Assembly: GCF_040436315.1 (NCBI RefSeq) | Contig: NZ_AP031572.1 | Span: forward strand, 124,001-188,000 | Direction: 5' to 3' | DNA: 64,000 bases | DNA from: Synechocystis sp. LKSZ1 | Lineage (GTDB): Bacteria > Cyanobacteriota > Cyanobacteriia > Cyanobacteriales > Microcystaceae | Shown: positions 8,535-17,050 of the stretch, piece by piece | Position numbering within the stretch: the first letter of the stretch is position 1 | Layout of the letters: every line of letters starts with the position of its first letter | Position numbers and translations under genes: made by a program | Notes under the pieces: model-generated | Told to the model about the DNA's origin: nothing | What the model saw: the letters and a program-made list of their open reading frames with translations, nothing else | Databases searched by the model: none

Positions 8535-9242
8535 TGATCGTTGCGTCCTGCCCTTGGCCGGCCGCGTTCAAGTTTCGCCCGGCTCTGCCCGGCTTTGAAA
8601 TAACAAGGTCTAACCCCCCATCCCCCCCCTCATCGGGGGGCTACCTGTATAAGCACTGCCACGCCAGGTTTGGCCATTCTACCTACGGGGTCAAGGGTGC
8701 CTCCGGCATCAACTCACCTTCCGTTGCCCCCGCTTTCCCTTGGCCCTGCGGGGCTATGGTGGGGGCCTTGGTTATCAGATTGCTCGCCCTTGTCTCCCTT
8801 CGGTCTCCTTAACCGCGTTGTTTCTGGCGGTTTTGGCCATGTTCGCTTTGTTTTTGTTTGCTGTTTGGTTCTGCTTCGTTTCCTGTTTGCTCCGTCGTCC
8901 TGTTCCTCGCCTTGTGCCGGGGGTCATTCCGCCTGGTGGGTTCCCGCTTCCGCCCTCTGTCGTTTCCGGATGTTGCCTGCTTCGTTCTGCCTCTGGGCGT
9001 TCGCTCTCTGGTGGGGCTTTGTCTTCTCGGGTCGCTCGCTTGCGTCGGCTTTCGGTTTTGGTCTAGTTTTTCTCGCGGGGCCTCCGGGCCTCGTTTTTTT
9101 ATGCGTGTCGACCGGGCCTAGAATTGAGATTTCAGGGCCAGTCAAATTGTTCTGGGAACTCAAATCAGTGCCAACCTGGTTTTGCAACGGACAAAAGCTG
9201 GTCAAGGGCTAATGCAGTGTCTGAAAAAGACTCGTCAGAAAA
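8535..9242 (+). repeat. Pilin-linked adenine-poor RNA-like element, copy A
   Basis: About 710 bp, closely matched by the minus strand of 41230-41985. Order: a GC-rich leader; a C-run/G-run hairpin (ccccccc tcat cgggggg, about 8620-8640); a conserved middle (accuracy high from ctacctgt to catcaactcacc); the marker gttgtttctggcggtttt at 8814; a 240-nt domain (8821-9060) with only 3 A by hand count; a Rho-independent terminator at 9076-9100; and a 140-nt tail ending in a small hairpin (tctga...tcaga). Because stop codons need A, this stretch is open in all three forward frames, but substitutions between copies change most residues, so I do not call a CDS. Most likely a structured RNA or a non-autonomous element. 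Confidence 0.6.
9076..9100 (+). terminator. Rho-independent terminator of element copy A
   Basis: Stem c-ggggcc, loop tccg, ggcctc-g (one G-T pair), followed by seven T. The homologous site in copy B keeps the stem exactly while the loop changes to tacg, as expected for a functional hairpin. Confidence 0.8.
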
Positions 9243-9419
9243 ATGTGTGTTTATCTGACATAGTAACAACATGCTTCTAGCTAGGTCTTATTCTGCATCC
9301 ATAACTTTTCCTTTTAAGAGTGTTTTAAGATTGTGAATCTTAGGCTGTACACACAGGGGCAGTGGGGTCTGTATAATCACTTATCAATGATGCGGTTTAG
9401 TCAATGGTAGGTTCTGCTA

Positions 9420-9842
9420 ATGAAGAGTATAATCAATCGTGTTTTTCAAGAGCTACAACGTACAGAAGACTCTACTCTCCCTCTTTTGTTGGCGAGTCGT
9501 GCTACCCACATTTGTGGCACAACTGACCCTCAGGAAACCTTTGAAACTGTTCTTTCTAATATTCAAACTGCCCGTCAGTTGGGTTATATCGAAAAAATGG
9601 TTGATGGAAATGCCCTCTGTGACCGCTACGTTAATCTAGTGCATTCTGTAGAACTCGAAGGATACGCCAGTAAAGCGGATTGGTTCAGAGAAGAGATCAT
9701 CCAACGGATGTATGACCTTAAACTGCATTCGCTGATCCATTCCTACTTCGGGGCCTACGAAATCAACTGGATGCATCATACCGTTGTGGAACGAGTATTG
9801 TCGGTTGATCTTGCGGAATCGAATTTGTGCTTGGCTTTTTAA
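9420..9842 (+). CDS. Hypothetical protein, cyanobacterial type
   Basis: 140 residues, mostly alpha-helical by composition (LQRTEDSTLPLLLASRATHI, YASKADWFREEIIQRMYDLK) and with no signal peptide, membrane helix or metal motif that I recognise. The gene has its own promoter region (9243-9419) and a good terminator 50 bp downstream, so it is a single-gene unit. Function unknown. Confidence 0.6.
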   Translation: MKSIINRVFQELQRTEDSTLPLLLASRATHICGTTDPQETFETVLSNIQTARQLGYIEKMVDGNALCDRYVNLVHSVELEGYASKADWFREEIIQRMYDLKLHSLIHSYFGAYEINWMHHTVVERVLSVDLAESNLCLAF

Positions 9843-9888
9843 AAATAGGGAACACTAAGGTGATAGTTTCTTGGGAATAACCAATCAG

Positions 9889-9911
9889 CCCCGGCTATGG
9901 TCGGGGTTTTC
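9889..9911 (+). terminator. Rho-independent terminator
   Basis: CCCCGGC tatg GTCGGGG (7-bp stem with one G-T pair) followed by TTTTCT, 46 bp after the stop at 9842. Confidence 0.75.
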
Positions 9912-10177
9912 TACTAGTCAGTCAAAACCCCCTAGGGAATCCCTGAGGTTTGGGCCGATAAATCCCCAAAACAGTTAAAAAATTTGCCGGGCCTGGTTCT
10001 TTGTTCCCAGTTTTGTTATGAATTTTTTCCCTACACCTGCGGTCTCTCGCCCTATCCCCTCCTTGCTTAGAAGAGAAAAGGAGATTGGAATATATAGCCA
10101 ATTCGATTAAGAGTGGGACAGTTGGTTATGAAATTCCGTTACAATGACTGCTGGACTCCTTTCGGAAAAAACTGATT

Positions 10178-10770
10178 ATGGCTCACAGCCTTGATTCGCG
10201 ACAAAAGGTCATTAACTTTATCGAAGCTGGTGGTAGTGTAACAAAAGCGGCGCAAATATTCAAGGTCGGCAGATCTAGCATTTATCGATGGCTTGATAGG
10301 GAAGACCTTGCTCCCACCAAGGTAGAGCATCGTAAGAAAAAAGTAGACATTAAAGAACTCGAAGAAGATGTAAAGAAAAATCCCGACATCCCCTTGAAGG
10401 AACGAGCCCAGAAATTCGGTGTTACTTCAAGTTCTCTGTGCTACAGATTTAAGAAGATGAAAATCACGCAAAAAAAAACAACTTCGCTATCAAGAAAGAA
10501 ATCACGGTGAAAGAGCAAAATACTATAGAGAGCTAAGAGAGTTGGTGAAGATTTACGGTATTGCAAGCCTGGTGTTTATAGATGAAGCGGGGTTTGAGGA
10601 GTTTGTATCATCGATATATGGATGGTCAAAAAGAGGGAAAAGAATCTATGGAGAAAAGCAGGGTAGAAGAGGAAAGAAAGAAAATTTAGTGGCAGGAAGA
10701 AGAAAAGGAGTAAAAGACTTTATAGCGCCAATGTTATTTATGGGGAGTCTAAATGCAGAAGGGTTTGAGG
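10178..10770 (+). pseudogene. IS630-type transposase, interrupted (N-terminal part)
   Basis: OrfA part begins MAHSLDSRQKVINFIEAGG with a homeodomain-like HTH (VTKAAQIFKVGRSSIYRWLD). OrfB part begins in another frame after a run of nine or so A near 10465, the site of programmed frameshifting in intact relatives, and reaches VFIDEAGFEEF, the first DDE aspartate. The gene stops at the IS4 insertion; the C-terminal part resumes at 11947 and ends at about 12090 (DLNDIEHDFGALK with the catalytic Glu). The second catalytic Asp region is deleted. Confidence 0.8.
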
Positions 10771-11946
10771 CAGAAGTGTTGAATGTTAGAAGAAAATCAA
10801 AAAGGTAAAGCCCCTAAACTTGTATAATTAGGGGCACAAAATCAAAATAACTGAATATGATTATATCAAACTTTCCTCAAGTTGTGCAAAAGCATCTGGG
10901 TCACTTGCCCAAAAAGGATTATCCAGAACTGGACACCTTTAAGTTTGTCTCAATTTGGCTAAGTTTCGTGCTAGACCAAAGCCAAACAAGCATGAGAAGT
11001 CAATTCAAGAGATTAAACGCGAGAGGAGAGTCAGTAGATATATCGACCTTCTCAAAAGCAAGTAAAAAGCGAAACCCAAAGGTTTTTAAAGAAATATTAA
11101 AAAAGCTAAAAAAAGAAGTAGAAGTCTCTCGAGAACCAGAAAAAAGGGAACTGGTTTTGTTTCCACTGGACTCAACAGTGATATCGTTAACGAGCAAATT
11201 ATTATGGAGACAAGGACATCATCAGGTAAAACTATTTAGTGGGATTAATTTAGACACAGGAGCCCCAGGAGGAATAGTAATTAATTTTGGTCAAGGGCAT
11301 GATAGTAAATATGGGAATGAAACGATAGAAGCAACGCCAGAGAATGGAGTTGGGATAATGGATAGAGGATTTTGTAGTCTAGCAAGAATAGCAAAACTGC
11401 AAGAAGAGAAAGAGCGTTACTTTGTGTTAAGAACAAAGAACAATATAAGCTTAAATATGCTGGAAAATGGAAAGTATGAAATAGGAAGTGGGAAGGAAAA
11501 GCTAGAAGGAAGAGTAGTAGTATTTAGTGATAGAGAAGAAAGAACAGAGTTTAGGTTGGCAACAAATTTACCAGAAGAGGGAGAGGGAGGAATAAGTAAT
11601 GAAGAGATAGCTGAGTTTTATCGATTGCGTTGGCAAATAGAACTATTATGGAAGTTCTTAAAAATGCACTTAAAGTTGGACAGGCTAATCACTAAAAATA
11701 CAAACGGAATAGAGATTCAGATTTATAGTTGCCTGATTGGATATTTAATGTTGAGATTGGTAAGAATTCCGAAAGAGTTTGGGGAATCTTTATTAGATAA
11801 GCTACGGTATTTACAGGCATTTATGTGTGAAAAAATAAGTTATGTACACTGGCTAAGAGAGTTAGTGGTAAATTGTTGAATCTGGGCTTTTACAGAATCG
11901 TTGTGTCTATTCCTTGGTGGTTCAAATAAACCATTCAATATTTCTG
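10771..11946 (+). mobile_element. IS4-type insertion sequence, copy 1 (1176 bp)
   Basis: Left end cagaagtgttgaatg and right end cattcaatatttctg form imperfect terminal inverted repeats. Length 1176 bp, the same as copy 2 at 21576-22751, and the encoded transposases are identical. Inserted in an IS630 transposase gene. No target duplication remains here because the left flank carries a deletion. Confidence 0.9.
10857..11879 (+). CDS. IS4-family transposase
   Basis: 340 residues with the IS4 DDE layout: Asp in VLFPLDSTVI, Asp in NGVGIMDRGFCSL and the Y-R-E-K signature in FYRLRWQIELLWKFLK. The N-terminal helical domain (PQVVQKHLGHLPKKDYPEL) is complete. Identical in sequence to the copy encoded at 21643-22665, so the element has moved recently and is probably active. 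Start ATG at 10857; about 85 bp of IS leader precede it. Confidence 0.93.
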   Translation: MIISNFPQVVQKHLGHLPKKDYPELDTFKFVSIWLSFVLDQSQTSMRSQFKRLNARGESVDISTFSKASKKRNPKVFKEILKKLKKEVEVSREPEKRELVLFPLDSTVISLTSKLLWRQGHHQVKLFSGINLDTGAPGGIVINFGQGHDSKYGNETIEATPENGVGIMDRGFCSLARIAKLQEEKERYFVLRTKNNISLNMLENGKYEIGSGKEKLEGRVVVFSDREERTEFRLATNLPEEGEGGISNEEIAEFYRLRWQIELLWKFLKMHLKLDRLITKNTNGIEIQIYSCLIGYLMLRLVRIPKEFGESLLDKLRYLQAFMCEKISYVHWLRELVVNC

Positions 11947-12090
11947 GGGCACAAGGTATTATTTCTGCCGACATACTCACCTGATTTAAATGACATTGAA
12001 CATGACTTTGGGGCGTTGAAGAGAGCAAGAATCAATGCCAATGGAGAGAAAAGTATTGACGAAATCATCCGTGAATATTGTGCCAGTTAG
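11947..12090 (+). pseudogene. IS630-type transposase, C-terminal remainder
   Basis: Continuation of the interrupted transposase beginning at 10178: gcacaaggtatt through DLNDIEHDFGALKRARI and a TAG at about 12090. It corresponds to the last ~48 codons of the intact copy ending at 19907. Confidence 0.8.
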
Positions 12091-12183
12091 TGCCCCATTC
12101 TTATTTGAATTGGCTATATCTTTTCGGGGGGTTATGCAAAAAAACAGTAAAGAGCGCTAGGGTCTAAAAAAAGAGCATTATTT

Positions 12184-12717
12184 TTAAGGTGCATCTCTTT
12201 GAATAAAAGTCGCATCATCTCTGAAAAGTGTACTTTCTGTAAATCCACTAAATTTATCAAGCCAAAGTTCAAAGTTTCGGTGTCGAATATAATGCCCTGG
12301 ATAATTATTTGACTCAAAGGATATTCCTCCTTTAGAACTCAATCCATTTTTCGGACAAAAAGTTGCATCTTGCTTAAAAAGATTACTATTATCATTAGCA
12401 GATAGAATTACACGATAGTTCCTGTGCCTTAGAAAGTGATTGGGAAAGTTTTTTGATTCTAAAGAAATACAATTAGGGTTTGCCAATCCTGTTATTATAC
12501 GAAAGCTAGAATCTAGTTTATCTAAATCAGTTTTTATCGGTTCAATATACCCAAGATAGTTTCTATGACGGATATATCGCTCAGGGTAATTCACTGATTG
12601 GTAACGAACGTAGGAGCCTTGAGCTTGAACTTCCTTGGATTCAAAAAAACTAGCTATAGGAGATATAGCTAAAGCTAGGGTTAAACTAAATAGAGGAAAG
12701 AAATGTAGAATTTTCAT
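12184..12717 (-). CDS. Secreted AbfB-type beta-trefoil domain protein
   Basis: 177 residues. Signal peptide MKILHFFPLFSLTLALAISP with likely cleavage after VQAQ. The mature protein is three repeats of a beta-trefoil unit marked by YPERYIRHRNYLGY, FPNHFLRHRNYRV and YPGHYIRHRNFELWL, which is the AbfB (arabinose-binding, CBM42-like) pattern. AbfB domains bind arabinofuranosyl side chains and normally accompany a glycoside hydrolase. Here the domain stands alone, so it is probably an extracellular lectin-like protein. Its promoter would lie in the very AT-rich 12718-12880. Confidence 0.8.
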   Translation of the reverse strand: MKILHFFPLFSLTLALAISPIASFFESKEVQAQGSYVRYQSVNYPERYIRHRNYLGYIEPIKTDLDKLDSSFRIITGLANPNCISLESKNFPNHFLRHRNYRVILSANDNSNLFKQDATFCPKNGLSSKGGISFESNNYPGHYIRHRNFELWLDKFSGFTESTLFRDDATFIQRDAP

Positions 12718-13206
12718 TTCATTTATTTTTTAATTTTATTAGAGTTTGACTAACTATGGTATCTAGTAGACTATCTAGAAATTTTTATTCGATACCGCGT
12801 TATATGGTATAGTATATTCACTGAATAATCGAATGTTATATATTAAATATTTTGTATTATTTTTATACACTATTCTTTATCACTCCAGTAGATCCTATCG
12901 CCATGCTATTGATTTCTAGTTTACCCTTAGTTGCTGTCAATTGTCAGTAGCGGCACAGCAAATGCTAAATCGAAGGCATGATTTTGTATTCATCTTTTAA
13001 CAATGGATGTAGCGCTAAAATAATGACTGGAAAAGGATTTACAAACCTGCTCCCAGAATTCACACTTGAGTTTGAAGACAGTCCTCAGAAACGAATCTGA
13101 CGGATCTAATAGTTCCAATATCCTCTTAAACCTGTAAAAGGAGATTTTTGACTCCTCCGTTAAAGAATGACAAAGTATTTCTATCACTAATTACTCCAGG
13201 ATCTTT
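12718..13206. other. AT-rich intergenic region with a degenerate repeat relic
   Basis: Mostly AT-rich sequence. At about 12995-13045 the string cttttaacaatggatgtagc continues with similarity to the 130-bp repeat found at 20113-20250 and 24175-24299, a diverged third copy. No gene supported. Confidence 0.4.
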
Positions 13207-13770
13207 ATGGAGTCAGAGAACCGTTTTCTATTTCTGCTTATCATCGTCGTGAGCTGTCTTTTTGCAGCTGGACTGGTGATTGTTAATCTTATCGGTTGGC
13301 TATCAGCCCAGACTTCACCGGCTTCGATTACTAAATTACCCAGCTCTCCGATACCTTTTTCTCCACTGGAACCATCAGATTGGCAAGTCTTGGAGGTTCT
13401 AGCAGGCAATCGTATTAAGATGCTTCACAAAGATCAAGAGATGATCGTCAAATTAGCCTGTATCTTGGACAAACCCGACCCGACCCTAGCTCGTCATGCT
13501 ACTGATCGCTTGCGTGGGCTGACTCATTTGGGGAATCCAACTTTCCAGGTCACTGAGCTGGGTCTGGATACCGATGGTGCTCTCTTAGTAGAACTCTGGA
13601 TCTCCCAGTATGGCAATGCCCCACAACTTGTTCAAGCGATTTTGGCAGGGGGTAGCTATGTTAGCGTCTCTCCCCAAGCTGATGTGTTGTGCCCCAACGC
13701 GCCTCGAATGGTAGAAGCTCAACGTAATGCCGAGAAACGTCACCAATCTCCCCGGATTATTCATTTTTAG
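13207..13770 (+). CDS. Membrane-anchored nuclease-like (SNase-fold) protein
   Basis: 187 residues. N-terminal transmembrane anchor FLFLLIIVVSCLFAAGLVIV, a proline/serine linker to about residue 55, then a domain resembling the thermonuclease (SNase) beta-barrel: DWQVLEVLAGNRIKMLH, VKLACILDKPDP, LRGLTHLGN and the late helix MVEAQRNAEKR. Canonical catalytic Arg/Asp/Glu residues are not clearly retained, so nuclease activity is uncertain. Orientation of the anchor places the domain outside the cytoplasm. Confidence 0.6.
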   Translation: MESENRFLFLLIIVVSCLFAAGLVIVNLIGWLSAQTSPASITKLPSSPIPFSPLEPSDWQVLEVLAGNRIKMLHKDQEMIVKLACILDKPDPTLARHATDRLRGLTHLGNPTFQVTELGLDTDGALLVELWISQYGNAPQLVQAILAGGSYVSVSPQADVLCPNAPRMVEAQRNAEKRHQSPRIIHF

Positions 13771-13863
13771 GCCAAAATTCTTTTGCACCAATAATCCAAA
13801 TACATACAACAGTACTTAACTACCAATCAAAACAAACACATTAAATCTAGGCAAATAACAACC

Positions 13864-14277
13864 CTAGCGGATGGAAATTTTTAATTGGTAGCTGGCATTC
13901 CCCCGAGTGCCACCGACGACCACCCAGTATTGACCGGAACGGGGAAGCTTACCCTGCCAGCGACTGGCGTCATCCGTTTCTCCTGCGCCGGGTAGGGTTT
14001 GCCCCACAATCTCGTCGCCTTTTTGCCGAGCGCCTGGTGCATAGATCTGAAACACGGCATTATTTTCTACCGAGGAAAGATCGAGGGCCATGGTTTGTCC
14101 ACCCTTGGCCCCCAGGGCGTAGATGCTTCGTTCCCCCCGGATAACGCTCCCTTTGACTGTTGTTCCGGAAGTACCCGGAGCAAATTTAACGGTTTGTATC
14201 GGATTGGCAGCAATGAGGGCCGGGGTGAGTAAGAGACTGGTAATCAGCGAAAGACCGAGATAGGGAGACAGGTTCAT
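13864..14277 (-). CDS. Secreted pre-peptidase C-terminal-like domain protein
   Basis: 137 residues, signal peptide MNLSPYLGLSLITSLLLTPA with cleavage near IAA-NP. The rest is one beta-sandwich domain (TVKGSVIRGERSIYALGAKG, QTMALDLSSVENNAVFQIY, RSGQYWVVVGGTRGNASYQL), the pattern of bacterial pre-peptidase C-terminal domains found on exported proteins. As a stand-alone domain its role is unknown. It is divergent from the kinase gene at 14433. Confidence 0.65.
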   Translation of the reverse strand: MNLSPYLGLSLITSLLLTPALIAANPIQTVKFAPGTSGTTVKGSVIRGERSIYALGAKGGQTMALDLSSVENNAVFQIYAPGARQKGDEIVGQTLPGAGETDDASRWQGKLPRSGQYWVVVGGTRGNASYQLKISIR

Positions 14278-14432
14278 AGCTAATCAGTCTTGTTGGGCTA
14301 GTTCGTAACATAACACGGCTGATGCAAGATCAAGAGGAAACGGGACTGTTTTTTAATGACGGATATAGCCCTAAAACTCTGACTGCTTTCTATTTCTACA
14401 GGTAATTTAGAGGAAAGAGTATTTGCCTTGTC

Positions 14433-16196
14433 ATGAGTCAGTGCCTTAATCCTGATTGCTTTGCCACCGTTCTCGACCACCACCGCTTTTGCCAGAAGTG
14501 TGGCCAGTCCGTTTTCCTGAGAGAAAGATACCAAACCCTACAACTTATTGGCCAGGGCGGCTTCGGACGAACCTACCTTGCGGTTGACCACGACAAACCC
14601 TCAAGGCCCTACTGCGTGATCAAACAGTTTTTCCCGATGCTAGAAGGCTCCAACGGGGCGGCGAAGGCAGAAACTCTCTTTGCCCAAGAGGCTCAGCGTT
14701 TAGAGGAACTTGGCCACCACGACCAAATTCCCGCTTTGCTGGCCTACTTCACCATCGAGGGCCGTCAATATTTGGTGCAGGAATACGTCCCAGGGCCAAC
14801 CCTAGAGCAGGAGTTAAAGGAACAGGGCCTGTTTAGCCAAGAGAAAATAAGACACCTACTGCTCAACCTGTTGCCGGTATTGGACTTTATCCATCAGGCC
14901 CCCGTCATTCATCGAGACATTAAGCCCGCCAATATCATTCGTCGTCAGTCGGACAACCAGTTGGTACTGGTAGACTTCGGGGCCGCTAAGCAGATCTTAC
15001 CCAACCAGGGTTCTGTCACGGGAACCATCATCGGAACGTCGGGTTACACGGCACCAGAGCAACAAAACGGCAGAGTAACCCTAGCCAGTGACTTGTACAG
15101 TTTGGGGGTTACTTGTCTGTATTTACTAACCGGAGTATTACCCTCGGAGTTATTTGATACGGAAAACTTTGAATGGGCTTGGCGAAGCAAGCTCTCTGGT
15201 AATTCAGTGGATGACCAGTTGGCCAGTATTTTGGATAAATTGGTTGAGCCGGGAACGAAAAAACGATACAGCCTGGCCAAAGAAGTACTCCAAGATTTAC
15301 AACCAAAAATAGTTGTTTCTACCCCCAAAACGACTCTCCAAGTAGCCAATCCCCAAGCAAATACTCTAACTTCTGGCATTGGCTATTTTGACTTTGAAAG
15401 CGTCACGGTTAACCACCAGGGGCAGATTATAAAGAAGACACCCGGCAAAGCAAAATTTTACCGGGAAAATCTAGGGAAAGGAGTATTTTTGGATATGGTC
15501 TATATTGCTGGCGGTACTTTTCTGATGGGATCTCCAGAAAGTGAACCTGGAAGCTATGCCCACGAAAGACCCCAACACCGTGTTAGAGTACCTAGTTTTT
15601 GGATAGGCAAGTACGCTGTAACGCAAGTGCAGTGGGAGACTATCATGAGAAGTAACCCCTCTTACTTCAAAGGGCCTAATCGACCGGTAGAATGTATGAG
15701 CTGGAATAAGTGCAAAGAGTTTTGCCAAAAATTATCAAAACTAACAGGAAAACGATATCGCTTACCGAGCGAAGCAGAATGGGAATATGCTTGCAGAGCA
15801 GGCACGACAACTCCCTTTAACTGCGGAGAAACTATTACAATAGCTTCAGCTAACTATGCTGATAATAACGCTTATGATAAAGAAAGAAAAGGCCAGTATA
15901 GAAAGCAAACAGCAGAAGTGGGGAGCTTTTCATCCAATGCCTGGGGACTGTACGAAATGCACGGTAACGTCTGGGAAAGGTGTGAAGATGGTTGGCATAA
16001 TAACTATCAAGGAGCACCGATAGATGGAAGTGCCTGGACTGACAACCACAGCAGTACTGCGATGATAGTACTCCGGGGTGGTTCTTGGGACAACAACCCT
16101 ACACGTTGTCGTTCTGCCTTCCGCCGCAACAGCGACCGCGACTACAATGCCATCAACATAGGCTTGCGGCTAGTCTTGAAGTGGGATGGGTCTTAA
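14433..16196 (+). CDS. Ser/Thr protein kinase fused to formylglycine-enzyme-like (C-type lectin) domain
   Basis: 587 residues. Residues 1-25 form a zinc-ribbon (CLNPDCF...CQKCG). Residues 30-290 are a Hanks-type kinase: GQGGFGRT glycine loop, catalytic HRDIKPANI, DFGAAK, and TSGYTAPEQ activation segment. Residues about 345-585 are an FGE-sulfatase/C-type-lectin domain (GGTFLMGSPESEP, RLPSEAEWEYACRAG, GLYEMHGNVWERCEDGW, VLRGGSWDNNPTRCRSAFRR). Typical of cyanobacterial signalling proteins in which the lectin-fold domain senses or binds a ligand. The last ~30 codons look like a retroelement-diversified variable region (see 16081-16176). Confidence 0.9.
   Translation: MSQCLNPDCFATVLDHHRFCQKCGQSVFLRERYQTLQLIGQGGFGRTYLAVDHDKPSRPYCVIKQFFPMLEGSNGAAKAETLFAQEAQRLEELGHHDQIPALLAYFTIEGRQYLVQEYVPGPTLEQELKEQGLFSQEKIRHLLLNLLPVLDFIHQAPVIHRDIKPANIIRRQSDNQLVLVDFGAAKQILPNQGSVTGTIIGTSGYTAPEQQNGRVTLASDLYSLGVTCLYLLTGVLPSELFDTENFEWAWRSKLSGNSVDDQLASILDKLVEPGTKKRYSLAKEVLQDLQPKIVVSTPKTTLQVANPQANTLTSGIGYFDFESVTVNHQGQIIKKTPGKAKFYRENLGKGVFLDMVYIAGGTFLMGSPESEPGSYAHERPQHRVRVPSFWIGKYAVTQVQWETIMRSNPSYFKGPNRPVECMSWNKCKEFCQKLSKLTGKRYRLPSEAEWEYACRAGTTTPFNCGETITIASANYADNNAYDKERKGQYRKQTAEVGSFSSNAWGLYEMHGNVWERCEDGWHNNYQGAPIDGSAWTDNHSSTAMIVLRGGSWDNNPTRCRSAFRRNSDRDYNAINIGLRLVLKWDGS
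16081..16176 (+). other. Candidate DGR variable region (VR)
   Basis: The C-terminal codons of the lectin-fold domain read GAC AAC AAC, then CGC AAC AGC GAC CGC GAC TAC AAT GCC ATC AAC. Nearly every non-AAC codon here is one or two first/second-position changes from AAC or AAT with the third base kept, as expected when a reverse transcriptase mutates template adenines. Position and flanking motif (RGGSW to IGLRL) are those of known DGR targets. No reverse transcriptase or template repeat is visible in the window. Confidence 0.5.
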
Positions 16197-16391
16197 TACC
16201 CTTTTTTCTGCCGCGTTTAGAAAAAAGAGCTCGTTTTGCGGTGTCCCCCTCTGCAAGGTTGATATCGAATCCCACGCCTTCATTGCGCCTATTTTTACTA
16301 GAGTACTTTGCGGTAATATTTATTTAGATGTAGTGGACATACCGCGCCTGCGGCATAGTTGCTAATTAAGCCAATCAATTTTGGGGTAAAT

Positions 16392-16622
16392 ATGACACCA
16401 TATCGCAATCTAAACGGCAATTCGAATGTGCTTGAATACGAGGCAACTGACGATTCAATTCACGTCGTATTCAAGTCTGGGGCGCATAGAAACTACCTCT
16501 ATAACCACGTTAGGCCAGGCAAGGCTATGGTTGATCGAATGAAGGCTTTGGCTAATCAGGGGCACGGCTTGAACTCATATATTTCTACTACCGTAAAAAG
16601 CAACTTCGCCAAAAAATGGTAA
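16392..16622 (+). CDS. KTSC-domain-like small protein
   Basis: 76 residues from the ATG at 16392 (MTPYRNLNGNSNVLEYEATD). The pattern IHVVFKSGAHRNYLYN followed by GLNSYISTTVKSNFAKK resembles the KTSC domain, a small domain of unknown function often found in short proteins or next to phage-related and nucleic-acid-acting proteins. Single gene, no partner. The frame extends 11 codons upstream but the family starts here. Confidence 0.55.
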   Translation: MTPYRNLNGNSNVLEYEATDDSIHVVFKSGAHRNYLYNHVRPGKAMVDRMKALANQGHGLNSYISTTVKSNFAKKW

Positions 16623-16807
16623 AGCGGACAGATCATTGGATGGCTCAACAACGATGGCATTATCCTTACCCAGCGAAGGTTTAGGCACGATATCCATTCT
16701 TAAAAGACAAAACCTTTAATACTTGAAGGACTCATTCAAGGGTGCTGTTCAGCAATGGGGACTTGCTAGGTTATTATCAGTATATCCCCAATCAATAGGT
16801 ATAGGCT

Positions 16808-17050
16808 ATGCTCCGGGATACTCTGAAGCAGGAAATCGATAAACTTAGCGAGGTTCAGCTAGCTAGAATAGCTGAACTTATTACTCTGGTTAAGCTCCAA
16901 ACTCAAGATGTGCCTGCAAGTGTACCATTCTGGCAGCATGCAACTCCTAAAGAACGGGCACAGAGTTTTCGGGCATGGGTTGAGCAGCTTCCAAAGACAG
17001 GCTTGAGTCTCCCGGACGAAGCCTTTGATCGTGCTTCCATTTATGAATAA
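16808..17050 (+). CDS. Putative antitoxin of VapC-type pair
   Basis: 80 residues with an N-terminal helical segment (MLRDTLKQEIDKLSEVQLAR) and a polar tail (PFWQHATPKERAQSFRAWVE...SLPDEAFDRASIYE) resembling short antitoxins that precede PIN-domain toxins in cyanobacteria. Its stop overlaps the toxin start (ATGA-type overlap at 17050), supporting a two-gene operon. Called by context more than by sequence. Confidence 0.65.
   Translation: MLRDTLKQEIDKLSEVQLARIAELITLVKLQTQDVPASVPFWQHATPKERAQSFRAWVEQLPKTGLSLPDEAFDRASIYE

Larger units (their letters stand above)
10093..12118 (+). mobile_element. IS630-type element, copy 1, split by IS4-type copy 1
   Basis: Ends are inverted repeats: TATAGCCAATTC-gat-TAAGAGTGGG on the left and its near-complement on the right, with flanking TA as usual for IS630/Tc1. 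The transposase frame is cut at 10770 by an IS4-type element (10771-11946), and compared with copy 2 (18976-19935) about 120 bp next to the insertion point are also deleted. The element is dead unless complemented. Confidence 0.8.

Noticed and set aside
8670-9212. Long plus-strand open frames in up to three phases in element copy A
   Set aside because: They exist because the strand has almost no A and therefore no stop codons. Residues differ widely between copies A and B and composition (Cys, Phe, Leu, Arg) is not protein-like.
8535-9242. Group II intron or retron as explanation for the RNA-like element
   Set aside because: No GUGYG-type 5' end, no domain V-like hairpin and no reverse transcriptase; the terminator inside the element also argues against an intron.
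14433-16330. Possible DGR reverse transcriptase near the kinase-lectin gene
   Set aside because: Looked for reverse-transcriptase motifs (YxDD) in all long frames of the window and found none.
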